Shown: piece by piece, positions 35,697 through 44,602 of the stretch
Layout: the number at the start of each line of letters is the position of its first letter
How positions within the stretch are numbered: the stretch's first letter is position 1
Assembly (NCBI RefSeq): GCF_014648415.1
Contig: NZ_BMRB01000002.1
Coordinates: 1,757,260-1,821,259 of the forward strand
Direction: 5' to 3'
Length of the DNA stretch: 64,000 nt
Source: Actinokineospora fastidiosa
GTDB taxonomy: Bacteria; Actinomycetota; Actinomycetes; Mycobacteriales; Pseudonocardiaceae
The notes under the pieces: generated by a model
Told to the model about the DNA's origin: nothing
Databases searched by the model: none
Seen by the model: only the letters and a program-made list of their open reading frames with translations
Made by a program: the position numbers and the translations under genes

Positions 35697-38071
35697 GCGA
35701 GCAGGAGACCCCGCAGGCGCAGTGGTCGGTGACCGTCACCCCGGTCATCGCGGCGCTGACGGCGCTGTGCGCGTCCACGGCGCTCGCGGGCGTCATCGAG
35801 GGCATGCGCTGGCTCGGATACGCGGGCATCGCGCTGATGGTCGTCACCGCGACCGGCCTCGGCCTGCGCGCCCTGCGGACGCCCACGCTCCTGGTCGCGC
35901 TCGCCCAGCTGTTCGCGCTGTTGTGCCTGCTCGTCGCGCTGTTCACCAGCAGCGGGATCCTGGGGCTGTTCCCCGGTCCGAAGTCGATCGGCGACCTCGG
36001 GACGGTGCTGGAGGCGTCCGTCGAGGCGGTGCGGGTCGGGGTGCCGCCGGTGCCCGCGACCACGCCGGTGCTGTGCCTGGTGGTCATCGCGATCGGCATG
36101 GTCGGCGTCCTGGTCGACACGCTCGCCGTCGCCGCGGGGACGCCTGCCGCGTGCGGACTCGTGCTGCTGTGCGTGTACGCGGTGCCCGCGTCGCTGGCCG
36201 ACGAGATGCTGCCGTGGTGGTCGTTCGTGCTGGGCGCGAGCGCGTTCGCGGTGCTGCTGGCCGTCGACGGCGCGCACCGGCACCAGGTGTGGCGCAACCG
36301 CCCGGTCATGCCCGGCACCGGGCGCGGCTTCGGGTCGCCGTCGGCGCTGGTGTCCGCCGCGCTCGCCCTCGGCCTGCTGGTCGGCGCGACGGCGACCGCC
36401 GTCGGCACGGTCGGCAGCCTCCCTGGCGGCGGCGCGGGCGGTGGCGCGGCGGGCGGGCTGGCGCTCAAGCCGTTCACCGCGCTGCGCGGCATGCTGAGCC
36501 AGGGCGCCAACGTCGAGCTGTTCCGGGTGCGCGGCCTCGGGTCGGAGGGCCGCTACCTGCGCGCCCTCACCCTCCCCCGCTACGACGGCGCGGGCGGCTG
36601 GCAGGCGGCCGAGGCGCTGCCGGACAACGTGCCCGCCATCGGCGACCTCCCGCTCGGCCCCGGCGACGACGGCGGCGGGCTGGTCACCCCGATCGAGATC
36701 GAGCCGATCAACTCCGAGGACCTGTGGGCCCCGGTGTACGGCACGCCCCGGCAGCTGCGCGACCTGCCGCAGGGCATGTTCTACGACCCCAGCGGCGGGA
36801 TGGTGTACTCCCGCAACGCGCGCAAGCTGCCGAAGTACGTCGAGGAGGCCGACCTCAGCCAGCCCGAGGCCGACGACCTGCGGACCACCGGCACCGACTA
36901 CGGCGAGCTGGACCCGGCCTACCTGGTCAACGACGGCATCGACCCCGAGGTGGTCGCCCTCGCCGAGCGCCTGGTCGCGGGCAAGTCGACGGCGTTCGAC
37001 CAGGCGGTGGCCATCCAGGAGTACTTCGCGCCGTCCAACGGGTTCCTGTACCGCACCGAGACCAGCCAGGCGACGGGCGTGGAGGCGCTGAAGGACTTCC
37101 TGTTCGGCGCCAAGATCGGCTACTGCGAGCAGTACGCCTCCGCGATGGCCATCCTCGCCCGGGCCGCGGGCCTGCCCAGCCGGGTCGCCATCGGCTACAC
37201 GGCCGGCTACCAGGCGGGCGACTACCGCTCGATCACCACGCAGGACGCCCACGCGTGGGTCGAGATCTTCTTCCCCGGCGAGGGCTGGGTCACCTTCGAC
37301 CCGACCCCCTTGTCCGACGGCCGCGGCTACCAACCGCCGTACGTCGACGACGGCACCAGCACGGACCCGTCGACCGGCGTGACGGAGGAGGAGATCCCGA
37401 CGGGCGCCGACGAGCCCACGTCGTCCCCCCAGGACGAGGAGACCACCGACGACCCGGGCGCGGCCCCGCCGACCGAGGACACCGGCCTGACGATCCCGTG
37501 GACGGTGTGGGTGGGCCTCGGCCTGCTCATCGTCGCGGCCGCGGCCGCTGTGCCCGCCCGGCGCCAGCGGGCGCTGCTGTGGGTGGCGGTGCCGTTGGGG
37601 ATCCTGGCGGTGTTCTTCCTGCTGGGCGCGCTGTCGTGGTGGCTGGCGGCGCTGTGGCTGGTCCTGTCGATCGCGGCGGTCCCGGCGGCGGTCCGGGGGT
37701 GGCAACGCCATACGAACCGCCATGCGCTCGCCGTGCCGGGTGTGGTGGACCCGGCGACGGCGGCGTGGCGGGAGCTGATCGCGGAGTCGGAGGACCGCGG
37801 GGTGGCGGTCCCTCCATCCGACACTGTCCGCCTGGCGGCGCGTCGGATGGCGAAGGAGCACAGCCTGGACGAGCCCGGCCGTCATGCGCTGCGGACGGTG
37901 GTGGATTCGGTGGAGCGGTCCTGGTATGCGGGGCGGACGGAGCCGGACCCGCGGTTGCGGGCGGCGTTCGATGAGGTGGTGGCGGGGCTGCGGCGGACGT
38001 CGCCGCTGGCCTTCAAGTCCCGCGTGATGCCTCGGTCGGTGGTGCGGCGGAGGCGAGGGACGGAGGAGTAG
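35693..38071 (+). CDS. TgpA-like membrane transglutaminase (DUF3488 plus transglutaminase core)
   Basis: A 792-residue protein. The N-terminal half has about six membrane segments (residues 15-235) in the DUF3488/TgpA_N pattern. An extracytoplasmic transglutaminase-like domain follows, with catalytic Cys in IGYCEQYASAMAILARAAG (about 478-496), His in TTQDAHAWVEIFFP and Asp in VTFDPTP. An acidic Thr/Pro linker, two more membrane segments (about 602-665) and a cytoplasmic tail (DUF4129-like) complete it. The substrate in the envelope is unknown. GTG 35693 has GAGGAGG four bases before it. It forms a unit with moxR and DUF58. Confidence 0.9.
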   Translation: MSEQETPQAQWSVTVTPVIAALTALCASTALAGVIEGMRWLGYAGIALMVVTATGLGLRALRTPTLLVALAQLFALLCLLVALFTSSGILGLFPGPKSIGDLGTVLEASVEAVRVGVPPVPATTPVLCLVVIAIGMVGVLVDTLAVAAGTPAACGLVLLCVYAVPASLADEMLPWWSFVLGASAFAVLLAVDGAHRHQVWRNRPVMPGTGRGFGSPSALVSAALALGLLVGATATAVGTVGSLPGGGAGGGAAGGLALKPFTALRGMLSQGANVELFRVRGLGSEGRYLRALTLPRYDGAGGWQAAEALPDNVPAIGDLPLGPGDDGGGLVTPIEIEPINSEDLWAPVYGTPRQLRDLPQGMFYDPSGGMVYSRNARKLPKYVEEADLSQPEADDLRTTGTDYGELDPAYLVNDGIDPEVVALAERLVAGKSTAFDQAVAIQEYFAPSNGFLYRTETSQATGVEALKDFLFGAKIGYCEQYASAMAILARAAGLPSRVAIGYTAGYQAGDYRSITTQDAHAWVEIFFPGEGWVTFDPTPLSDGRGYQPPYVDDGTSTDPSTGVTEEEIPTGADEPTSSPQDEETTDDPGAAPPTEDTGLTIPWTVWVGLGLLIVAAAAAVPARRQRALLWVAVPLGILAVFFLLGALSWWLAALWLVLSIAAVPAAVRGWQRHTNRHALAVPGVVDPATAAWRELIAESEDRGVAVPPSDTVRLAARRMAKEHSLDEPGRHALRTVVDSVERSWYAGRTEPDPRLRAAFDEVVAGLRRTSPLAFKSRVMPRSVVRRRRGTEE

Positions 38072-38207
38072 GCGCGAGGGCGGGTCGGGGACTTGCCACC
38101 CGACCTGCCTGTGGGCGACCTGCGGGCCTTGCGCGCCCGCTAGCGCACGACCCTACCTGCCGCAGCACGACCTGTTCGGCTCTAAAGAACGCGAGTTGCT
38201 TGGTGGG

Positions 38208-38353
38208 TGTCCGATGGGGTGAACCCGCATTCGCGGGGCCCCTAAGCGAAGCGGCGCGGCGCGGAAAGAAGGGCGGAGCGGCGAAGCCGTTCCGCGCCGG
38301 GCGAGGGTAGCACCGCTTCGCTCCCCACGAATGCGGGTCCACCCCATCGGACA
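38208..38353. repeat. 146-bp nested palindromic (MITE-like) element
   Basis: The outer arms of 26 bp (38208-38233 and 38328-38353) match in inverted orientation at 25 of 26 positions. Inside are a perfect 10-bp pair (38245-38254 with 38313-38322) and a perfect 9-bp pair (38258-38266 with 38290-38298), giving one long hairpin. No ORF and no clear target-site duplication are seen. It could be a miniature transposable element or a structured RNA. The rest of the 38072-38429 spacer shows no gene. Confidence 0.75.
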
Positions 38354-38429
38354 GTTGTGTGGGGCGTGTTGCGTTTGTGGGTGGTTGCTGCTTCGACACC
38401 GCAATAGGTGGACTGTGCGCATGTAAAAG

Positions 38430-38456
38430 CGCCGGTCCGACTTTGTCGGACCGGCG
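38430..38456 (-). terminator. Hairpin terminator of the DUF3040 gene
   Basis: A perfect 11-bp stem (38430-38440 with 38446-38456) with a five-base loop lies 14 bases after the DUF3040 stop. On the minus strand a TTTTAC follows, weakly resembling a T tract. Confidence 0.8.
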
Positions 38457-38469
38457 ACCTTGGTGCTTG

Positions 38470-38868
38470 TTAGCGCTCTTCGTCGAAGCGCTTGCGGAAG
38501 CGTTCTTCCATGCGCTGGGAGAAGCCGCTGCGGCCGGGTGGGGTGGGGCTCGACGGGGGGTCGCCGTCGCCTTCTGCGGCGGTCTTGTCGCCGCGGCGGA
38601 AGGACGTCCAGGCTAGTAGGGCGCCGCCGAACATGATCAGGAAGCCGAGCAGGCTCACTACCGGGACACCGGCCACCTTGGGGAGCATCACACCGGTGAC
38701 GAGCAGCGCCGCGCCGAGTAGCAGCAGGGCGATGCCCTGGAGCTTGCGTCGTCGGGACGGCTTGCGTAGGCGTGCTCCTCGAACGGTGGAGGCGAACTTC
38801 GGGTCCTCTGCGTAGAGCGCGCGCTCGATCTGGTCGAGCAGTCGCTGCTCGTGCTCGGAGAGTGGCAT
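38470..38868 (-). CDS. DUF3040 family membrane protein
   Basis: The 132 residues begin PLSEHEQRLLDQIERALYAEDPKFAS, the DUF3040 signature. Two membrane segments follow (about 44-62 and 67-87), then a charged cytoplasmic tail. Function is unknown; these proteins are widespread in actinobacteria and usually lie near dcw or mraZ. GGAGGAACG directly precedes ATG 38868. It is followed by a perfect hairpin terminator. Confidence 0.92.
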   Translation of the reverse strand: MPLSEHEQRLLDQIERALYAEDPKFASTVRGARLRKPSRRRKLQGIALLLLGAALLVTGVMLPKVAGVPVVSLLGFLIMFGGALLAWTSFRRGDKTAAEGDGDPPSSPTPPGRSGFSQRMEERFRKRFDEER

Positions 38869-39002
38869 CGTTCCTCCTCCGGCACTGCGGTCGCGGGCGC
38901 CGGGCGATCACGGGTTGCCGCCGGACCCGGCGGGCACCCCCGCCGGGGGGTGTCGTCCACCAGAATACGGCGCATTCCACGTCCCGACTACCCGATCCGG
39001 GA

Positions 39003-40961
39003 TCACCGTGCCACAGCTTTGCGCGACTCCTCCCCCGAACGTGATCCCGTCATGGTCGCGCCACTTTGCGTGCCCTGACGATCACCGTGCGCGATCGGCG
39101 CGGTGATGAGGGCGTCCGGGATGGCGAAGGCGTCGACCAGGGTCCTGGCGTGCGGGCGCAGGGCGCGGCACAGGGCGTTGACCGCGCCGGTCACGGCCTT
39201 CGCGCGGGCCGTCGTGAAGCGGCCGTGGCCCAGGAACCAGTCCAGGTCGGCCTCCAGGTTCGCCAGCACGTACAGGTCGCACACCCGGTTGAGCAGCGGC
39301 GACGGGTTGCGGTCGAGGGCGGCGACGAACGCCTCCAGCACGATCCGGTCGACGTGGACCCTGGCCGCGCGCAAGACGTGGTCCTGGGCGCTGTTGAACA
39401 CCTCGAAGGCGTCGGCGTCCGGGTCGGCCGCGCGGCGGAGCCTGCGGGCCAGGGTGTCCAGGACGTGCTTCTCCCGGTCCTCGAACACCTTCAGGTGCCA
39501 CCCCCGGTCGAGCAGGTCGGTCTCCTCGTCGCGCGGGGTGACGGCGTTGACCAGGCGTTCGATGACCGACCGGGCCGCTGTGCGCTCGATCACGGTCGCC
39601 ACGAACTGGTCGGCGATCACCCGCCCCATGCCGCGCTCGCCGATGTACTGCCGGTAGCCCGTCAGCAACCCCTTCGCAACAAGCTGCAGCAACACAGTGT
39701 TGTCGCCCTCGAAGGTGGTGAACACGTCCGTGTCCGCCTTCAGCCGAGGGAGCTGGTTCTCCATCAGGTACCCGGCCCCGCCGCACGCCTCCCGGCAGAC
39801 CTGCACTGTCCGGGTCGTGTGCCAGGTGCCGATCGCCTTGAGCCCGGCCGCGCGGGACTCCAGCTCGCGGCGGTCGGCGTCCTCCGGCAGGTCGTGGAGG
39901 GTGCTGACCAGCTCCTCCTGCGCGAAGTGCAGCGCGTAGGTCGTGGCCAGGGCGGGCAGGAGCTTGCGCTGCTGGGCCAGGTAGTCCAGGACGACGACCT
40001 CGTCGCCGCTGTCCGGGTGCGGGAACTGGCGGCGGGTGTCCCCGTACCGGACGGCGATGGCCAGCGCCTTCTTCGCCGCGCTGCCCGCCGCGCCCGCCAC
40101 GCTGATGCGGCCCCGGATGAGCGTGCCGAGCATGGTGAAGAACCGCTTGCCGTCCCCCTCGATCGGGCTGTGGTACGTGCCGTCCGCGTCGACCCGGCCG
40201 TACCGGTCCAGCAGGGCGTCGCGCGGCACCCGCACGTCGTCGAACCAGATGCGGCCGTTGTCGACCCCGTTGAGCCCGGCCTTGGGCCCGCAGTCCTCGA
40301 TCCGCACGCCCGGCATGGGGTTGCCGTCCTCGTCACGGATCGGCACGACCAGGGCGTGCACGCCGTGGCTGACGTCACCGACCACCAGCTGGGCGAAGAC
40401 GACGGCCAGCCTGCCGTCCCGGGCGGCGTTGCCGATGTAGTCCTTGCGGGCGGAGTCGTCGGGCGTGCGCACGACGAAGCCGTCGCCGTCGAAGGTCGCC
40501 GTGGTGCGCAGGCTCTGCACGTCGGAGCCGTGCCCGGTCTCGGTCATCGCGAAGCACCCGGCCACCTCCAGGTCCATCAGCGGCCGCAGGTACCGGTCGT
40601 GGTGGCGCTGGGTGCCCAGCGCCTCGATCGCGCCGCCGAACAGGCCCCACTGGACACCCGCCTTGACCATGACGGACAGGTCGCCGAAGCCCAGCATCTC
40701 GAACGCGGTCAGCGCGCCGCCGGGGTCGCCGCCCCCGCCGTGCTCGGGCGGGAACCCGATGCGCGGGTAGCCCGAATGCGCCAGCTCGCGCAGTTCGGTG
40801 AGGACGACGGCCCGGTAGTCCTCAGTGGTGAGGTCGGCGGTGTCGGGCAGCCCGCGCTCGGCCATCCGGGCCCTGGCCTCGGCGCGGACGTGCGCCCAGC
40901 GGCCGTCGAGCAGGCCGGTGAGCGCCTCGGCGGGGATGGCGGGAGTGTCCGGGATGTCCAT
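39003..40961 (-). CDS. Acyl-CoA dehydrogenase/oxidase family flavoprotein
   Basis: A 652-residue FAD enzyme for the first step of fatty acyl-CoA oxidation. The size and the motif AMTETGHGSDVQSLRTTA (about 141-158) fit the acyl-CoA oxidase-like branch rather than the 380-residue dehydrogenases. REACGGAGYLMENQLPRLKADTDVFTTFEGDN (about 410-440) is the C-terminal FAD/substrate region. It stands alone, divergent from the PHP gene. The exact chain-length preference cannot be read. Confidence 0.92.
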   Translation of the reverse strand: MDIPDTPAIPAEALTGLLDGRWAHVRAEARARMAERGLPDTADLTTEDYRAVVLTELRELAHSGYPRIGFPPEHGGGGDPGGALTAFEMLGFGDLSVMVKAGVQWGLFGGAIEALGTQRHHDRYLRPLMDLEVAGCFAMTETGHGSDVQSLRTTATFDGDGFVVRTPDDSARKDYIGNAARDGRLAVVFAQLVVGDVSHGVHALVVPIRDEDGNPMPGVRIEDCGPKAGLNGVDNGRIWFDDVRVPRDALLDRYGRVDADGTYHSPIEGDGKRFFTMLGTLIRGRISVAGAAGSAAKKALAIAVRYGDTRRQFPHPDSGDEVVVLDYLAQQRKLLPALATTYALHFAQEELVSTLHDLPEDADRRELESRAAGLKAIGTWHTTRTVQVCREACGGAGYLMENQLPRLKADTDVFTTFEGDNTVLLQLVAKGLLTGYRQYIGERGMGRVIADQFVATVIERTAARSVIERLVNAVTPRDEETDLLDRGWHLKVFEDREKHVLDTLARRLRRAADPDADAFEVFNSAQDHVLRAARVHVDRIVLEAFVAALDRNPSPLLNRVCDLYVLANLEADLDWFLGHGRFTTARAKAVTGAVNALCRALRPHARTLVDAFAIPDALITAPIAHGDRQGTQSGATMTGSRSGEESRKAVAR

Positions 40962-41034
40962 GTCCCGACGCTAACGGCGCGCCGGACGCCCTGCTCGCTG
41001 GCGCAAGATCGCGTCCTGCGGTTGGGTTGTCGCC

Positions 41035-42033
41035 ATGGACCCCGTCTCGGCGCTCAAGCAGATCGCGCTGTTCTTGGAACGGTCCGGCGCGCACACCCAG
41101 AAGGTGCGGGCCTTCCGCAGGGCCGCGCAGGTGATCGCCGACCTGCCGCCCGGCGAGGTGGCCACCCGTGCCGCCGCGGGCACGCTGACCGGCCTGCCCG
41201 GCATCGGCAACTCCACCGCGAAGGTGATCAGCGAGGCGGTGGCGGGCGGCGAGCCGGAGTACCTGACCGAGCTGCTGGCCAAGGCGGGCGGCCCGGTCGC
41301 GGGCGGCGACGAGCTGCGCAAGGCCCTGCGTGGCGATTGCCACACCCACTCCGACTGGTCCGACGGCGGCAGCCCGATCCGGGAGATGGCCGAGGCGGCG
41401 ATCCGGCTCGGCCACGAGTGGATGGCGCTCACCGACCACTCGCCCCGGCTGCGGGTCGCACACGGCCTCAGCGCCGACCGGCTGCGCAGGCAGCTCGACG
41501 TCGTCGCCGAGCTGAACGCCGAGCTCGCGCCGTTCCGCATCCTGACCGGCATCGAGGTGGACATCCTCGACGACGGCGCCCTCGACCAGCAGCCGGAGCT
41601 GCTCGCCGAGCTGGACGTCGTGGTCGCCAGCGTCCACTCCCACCTGCGCATGCCGCGCCGGGCGATGACCAGGCGGATGGTGGCCGCGGTGTCGAACCCG
41701 CTGGTGGACGTGCTGGGCCACTGCACGGGCAGGCTGGTCACCGGCAAGGGCAGGCCGGAGTCGGAGTTCGACCCGGAGGAGGTCTTCGGCGCCTGCGTCG
41801 AGCACGGCGTCGCCGTGGAGATCAACTCCCGGCCGGAGCGGCTGGACCCGCCCCGGCGGCTGCTGCGCCTGGCCGCCGACCTGGGCTGCTTCTTCGCCAT
41901 CGACAGCGACGCGCACGCGCCCGGCCAGCTCCACTGGCAGCCCTACGGCTGCCAGCGCGCCGAGGAGTGCGGCATCGGGCCGGACCGGGTGATCAACACC
42001 AGGACCGCTGACGACCTGCTCGCCGAGTTCTAG
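41035..42033 (+). CDS. PHP-domain phosphoesterase with N-terminal helix-hairpin-helix
   Basis: The 332-residue protein resembles the C-terminal PHP part of bacterial family X DNA polymerases without a polymerase core. Residues 1-90 form the Pol X-like lyase/HhH region (LTGLPGIGNSTAKVISEAV, about 51-69). The PHP domain has the metal ligands in GDCHTHSDWSDG (about 99-110), LTDHSPR, VASVHSHL and AIDSDAH. It may be a DNA 3'-end or phosphoester-processing enzyme. Its stop overlaps that of the convergent MarR gene by four bases at a CTAG. Confidence 0.88.
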   Translation: MDPVSALKQIALFLERSGAHTQKVRAFRRAAQVIADLPPGEVATRAAAGTLTGLPGIGNSTAKVISEAVAGGEPEYLTELLAKAGGPVAGGDELRKALRGDCHTHSDWSDGGSPIREMAEAAIRLGHEWMALTDHSPRLRVAHGLSADRLRRQLDVVAELNAELAPFRILTGIEVDILDDGALDQQPELLAELDVVVASVHSHLRMPRRAMTRRMVAAVSNPLVDVLGHCTGRLVTGKGRPESEFDPEEVFGACVEHGVAVEINSRPERLDPPRRLLRLAADLGCFFAIDSDAHAPGQLHWQPYGCQRAEECGIGPDRVINTRTADDLLAEF

Positions 42034-42479
42034 ACGGGCACGCCCGCGTCGGCCACCGCGGTGAACTCGCGCAACCCGGTCAGCAGGGCCGCGCGGCCCT
42101 CGGCGCTCATCCCGGCCAGCACCCGCCCGAGGTCCGCCCGCCGGTCGCGGCGCAGCCGGGCCAGCAGGTCGCGGCCGGAGTCGGTGACCAGCAGCTCGAC
42201 CTCCCGACGGTCGTGCGCGCCGGGTCGGCGGCTCAGCAGGCCCGCGCTCTGCAGCCGGTCGCACAGCCTGCTGGCGGACGACGGCAGCACGCCGAGCATG
42301 TCCGCCAGCCGGGTCAGCGTCAGCGGCTCCACGGTCTCCACGAAGTGCAGCGCGCGCAGTTGCAGCGCGGGCACCTTCGGGTAGACGGAGGTGTTCGCGC
42401 GGGTGAGGACCAGCCCCAGCGCCAGCGCGGCGCCCTCGATCTCGGCGACCTCGTCCGGGCCGGGAACCTCGGCTGCCAT
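42030..42479 (-). CDS. MarR-family transcriptional regulator
   Basis: The 149 residues form a winged-helix regulator: PLTLTRLADMLGVLPSSASRLCDRLQSAGLL (about 53-83) is the recognition region and PGAHDRREVELLVTDSGRDLL (about 86-106) the wing. No ligand or target can be named; MarR proteins usually control a neighbouring gene, here perhaps the HATPase gene upstream. ATG 42479 opens the family N-terminus. Confidence 0.88.
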   Translation of the reverse strand: MAAEVPGPDEVAEIEGAALALGLVLTRANTSVYPKVPALQLRALHFVETVEPLTLTRLADMLGVLPSSASRLCDRLQSAGLLSRRPGAHDRREVELLVTDSGRDLLARLRRDRRADLGRVLAGMSAEGRAALLTGLREFTAVADAGVPV

Positions 42480-42502
42480 CCGCCAAGGGTGGCACATCGG
42501 GG

Positions 42503-42937
42503 CTAATCGGCGCAGAGCAAGGAGAACTCCGCCCACACGCACAGTCCACCGTCGTGGCCCCGGTGCCCCCACTTCGAGCTGACCGCGGCCACGATGGCCA
42601 GACCGCGACTTCGGGGGGTGCTCGGCGAGAGCGGCACCAGCGACGGGTGCGCCCCGAGGCCCTGGTCGGTGACCTGCACGCGCAGGCAGCGCCCGCCGAG
42701 GTTGATCAGCTCGAGCACGACCTCGCCGACCCCGTGCTCGACGGCGTTGGTGACCAGCTCCGACACCGCGAGCAGCACGTCCTGGACGAGGCGGTCGGCC
42801 ACGCGCCACGACTCCAGCACCGCTGCGGTGAAGTAGCGCGCGGACGCGGCCGACTCCGGACGGGGACGCAACCTGATCAACGCGGTCCGGGCCTCGCGCC
42901 CCGCCGCGTCCCGGTTTCCGCCGGTCACCGCCGTCAT
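42503..42937 (-). CDS. RsbW-like ATP-binding protein (HATPase_c)
   Basis: A 144-residue GHKL-fold protein of the anti-sigma/serine-kinase type found in many copies in actinomycetes. The N box is LLAVSELVTNAVEHG (about 60-74) and the G1 region is VTDQGLGAHPSL (about 93-104), with RSRGLAIVAAVSSKWG as G2. The target could be an anti-sigma antagonist such as the STAS protein encoded 63 bases upstream on the same strand. It begins at ATG 42937. Confidence 0.87.
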   Translation of the reverse strand: MTAVTGGNRDAAGREARTALIRLRPRPESAASARYFTAAVLESWRVADRLVQDVLLAVSELVTNAVEHGVGEVVLELINLGGRCLRVQVTDQGLGAHPSLVPLSPSTPRSRGLAIVAAVSSKWGHRGHDGGLCVWAEFSLLCAD

Positions 42938-43000
42938 GTGCGAAGAGTTACCCCATCCGGCGGAGGGTGAATCACCCCGCGTGTCACCAGGTGATGTGCG

Positions 43001-43306
43001 TCACTCATCGAGGCCGAACACCGGCGCGAGACCGGTGATCTCGATGATCCGGCGCACCCGTTCGTGCGGCGCGCGCAGCCGGAGCGTGCGGCCTGCGTCC
43101 TCGGCCTGCTTGCGGGCCGCCACCAGCACGCGCAGCCCGGCGGAGTCCATGAACTCCACCTGCGACAGGTCGACCTCGATCGTGGCCGCGGAGGAGCCAG
43201 CCATCGTCTCCGACAGCGTCCGCTCCAGGTCCGCGGCCGTGGCCAGGTCCACCTCGCCCGACACCGAGATGACAATCGGGTCGGCGCCCTCGGTCTTGGT
43301 TTCCAC
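43001..43306 (-). CDS. STAS-domain anti-sigma factor antagonist
   Basis: A 101-residue RsbV/SpoIIAA-like protein. The phosphorylatable serine is in FMDSAGLRVLVAA (Ser at about 55), the standard antagonist motif. In the unphosphorylated form it should bind the RsbW-type kinase and release the sigma factor. GTG 43306 has AGGAAGGA upstream. It is flanked by an HATPase on one side and by whiB3 and the sigma/anti-sigma pair on the other. Confidence 0.93.
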   Translation of the reverse strand: METKTEGADPIVISVSGEVDLATAADLERTLSETMAGSSAATIEVDLSQVEFMDSAGLRVLVAARKQAEDAGRTLRLRAPHERVRRIIEITGLAPVFGLDE

Positions 43307-43466
43307 AGTCGTCCTTCCTCGGCGCGGGTTGCCCTGCTCGGCACACCCTAATCACCCCGCAACGCGAGCGGGTTACGACAACACCGTTTCACCCCTCATA
43401 GCGCCGGGTAAGTCGCAGGCGACCCCGCCGCACCCCAGCGGGGGGCACCCGAGGGAGGGATATGCC

Positions 43467-43763
43467 ATGGCCGAGATCACCCGTCTGCCCAAGCCGGTCG
43501 CCGAGTCCTGGACCTGGCAGTTGCAGGGTTCCTGCCGGGGTGCGGACGCGATGATGTTCTTCCATCCCGACGCCGAGCGCGGCCCGGCCCGCCACGCCCG
43601 CGAGGAGCGCGCCAAGGCGATCTGCCGTGCCTGCCCGGTGCTGGAGCAGTGCCGTGAGCACGCGCTCTCCGTGCAGGAGCCGTACGGGATCTGGGGTGCG
43701 ATGGGGGAAGGCGAGCGCCGGACGCTGATCGCGCAGCGCCGCCGGGCCCTGAAGGCCTCCTGA
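43467..43763 (+). CDS. whiB3: WhiB-family iron-sulfur regulator, WhiB3/WhiD type
   Basis: The 98-residue protein binds a [4Fe-4S] cluster through Cys23, Cys53, Cys56 and Cys62. The N-terminal WTWQLQGSCRGADAMMFFHP and the spacing match WhiB3 of mycobacteria and WhiD of Streptomyces, regulators that bind region 4 of the principal sigma factor. The usual turn GVWGG reads GIWGA here (74-78), a small deviation. ATG 43467 lies after AGGGAGGGA. It is on the opposite strand to the sigma/STAS genes and shares a bidirectional terminator with the sigma gene. Confidence 0.9.
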   Translation: MAEITRLPKPVAESWTWQLQGSCRGADAMMFFHPDAERGPARHAREERAKAICRACPVLEQCREHALSVQEPYGIWGAMGEGERRTLIAQRRRALKAS

Positions 43764-43787
43764 CGTCCGTCCCGCTGGGGTACGCGT

Positions 43788-43822
43788 CGATGCGCACCGT
43801 CCACTTCGGGCGGTGCGCATCG
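43788..43822. terminator. Bidirectional terminator between whiB3 and the sigma gene
   Basis: A perfect 12-bp stem (43788-43799 with 43811-43822) with an 11-base loop lies 24 bases after the whiB3 stop and 33 bases after the convergent sigma stop. Confidence 0.8.
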
Positions 43823-43855
43823 CTGTGCCGCCCCTTCTCGCGGCGGCGCGCGTCG

Positions 43856-44602
43856 CTATCCCGCCATTGTGGAGTCCTCGCCGAGCCCGGCTCTCAGCTG
43901 GCGTAACGTCTTGGCCAGCAGCCGGGACACCTGCATCTGCGAGACCCCGACCCGCCGGGCGATGTCCGACTGGCTCATCCCGCGGAAGAATCTCAGCACG
44001 ACGATCCGGCGCTCCCGCTCGGGCAGCGCGGCCAGCAGTGGGGCCAGCGCGCGGCGGTTGTCCACCTCGTCGAACTGCTCGTCCTCGTAGCCGAAGCGGT
44101 CCCCGGCGGGCTCGGCGAGCCGCGCGTCCAGCGACGCGCCCTGCTTGCTCGCGCCCGCTACCAGCACCTCGTAGACCTGCTCGCGGTCCAGTCCCAGGTG
44201 GTCGGCCAGCTCGGAGGGCTTGGGCGCGCGGCCCAGCGTCTGGCTCAGCTCCGCGCTCGCGGCCGCCACGGTGACGTGCAGCTCCTTGAGCTGGCGCGGC
44301 ACGCGGACGGCCCACGCGGTGTCGCGGAAGTGGCGGCGCAGCTCGCCCATGATCGTCGGCACGGCGAAGGCGTAGAAGTTGCCGCGCTCGGTGTCGAAGC
44401 GGTCGACGGCCTTGATCAGCCCGATCGTCGCCACCTGCACCAGGTCCTCCAGCGCCTCGCCCCGGCGGTCGAACTTGCGGGCGAGGTTGCGGGCCAGGTC
44501 CAGGTGCGCGGCGACGATCTCCGAGCGCAGCGCGGCGCGCCGGGGATCGCCCTCGGCCAGGCTGGCGAGTTCGGCGAGCCGCGGGTCGACGTCGTCGGTC
44601 AC
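43856..44602 (-). CDS. SigB/SigF-type alternative sigma factor
   Basis: The 248-residue protein has sigma regions 2, 3 and 4: EDLVQVATIGLIKAVDRFD (about 51-69) in region 2, an LSQTLGRAPKPSELADHLG region 3, and the region 4 helix-turn-helix MSQSDIARRVGVSQMQVSRLLAKTL (about 207-231). It belongs to the stress/sporulation group held by RsbW-type anti-sigma factors. GTG 44602 overlaps the anti-sigma stop (GTGA), so the two are made together. Confidence 0.94.
   Translation of the reverse strand: MTDDVDPRLAELASLAEGDPRRAALRSEIVAAHLDLARNLARKFDRRGEALEDLVQVATIGLIKAVDRFDTERGNFYAFAVPTIMGELRRHFRDTAWAVRVPRQLKELHVTVAAASAELSQTLGRAPKPSELADHLGLDREQVYEVLVAGASKQGASLDARLAEPAGDRFGYEDEQFDEVDNRRALAPLLAALPERERRIVVLRFFRGMSQSDIARRVGVSQMQVSRLLAKTLRQLRAGLGEDSTMAG

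Noticed and set aside
38072-38470. tRNA or integron attC site
   Set aside because: The palindrome is longer and more regular than an attC and lacks the core sites; no cloverleaf could be drawn.
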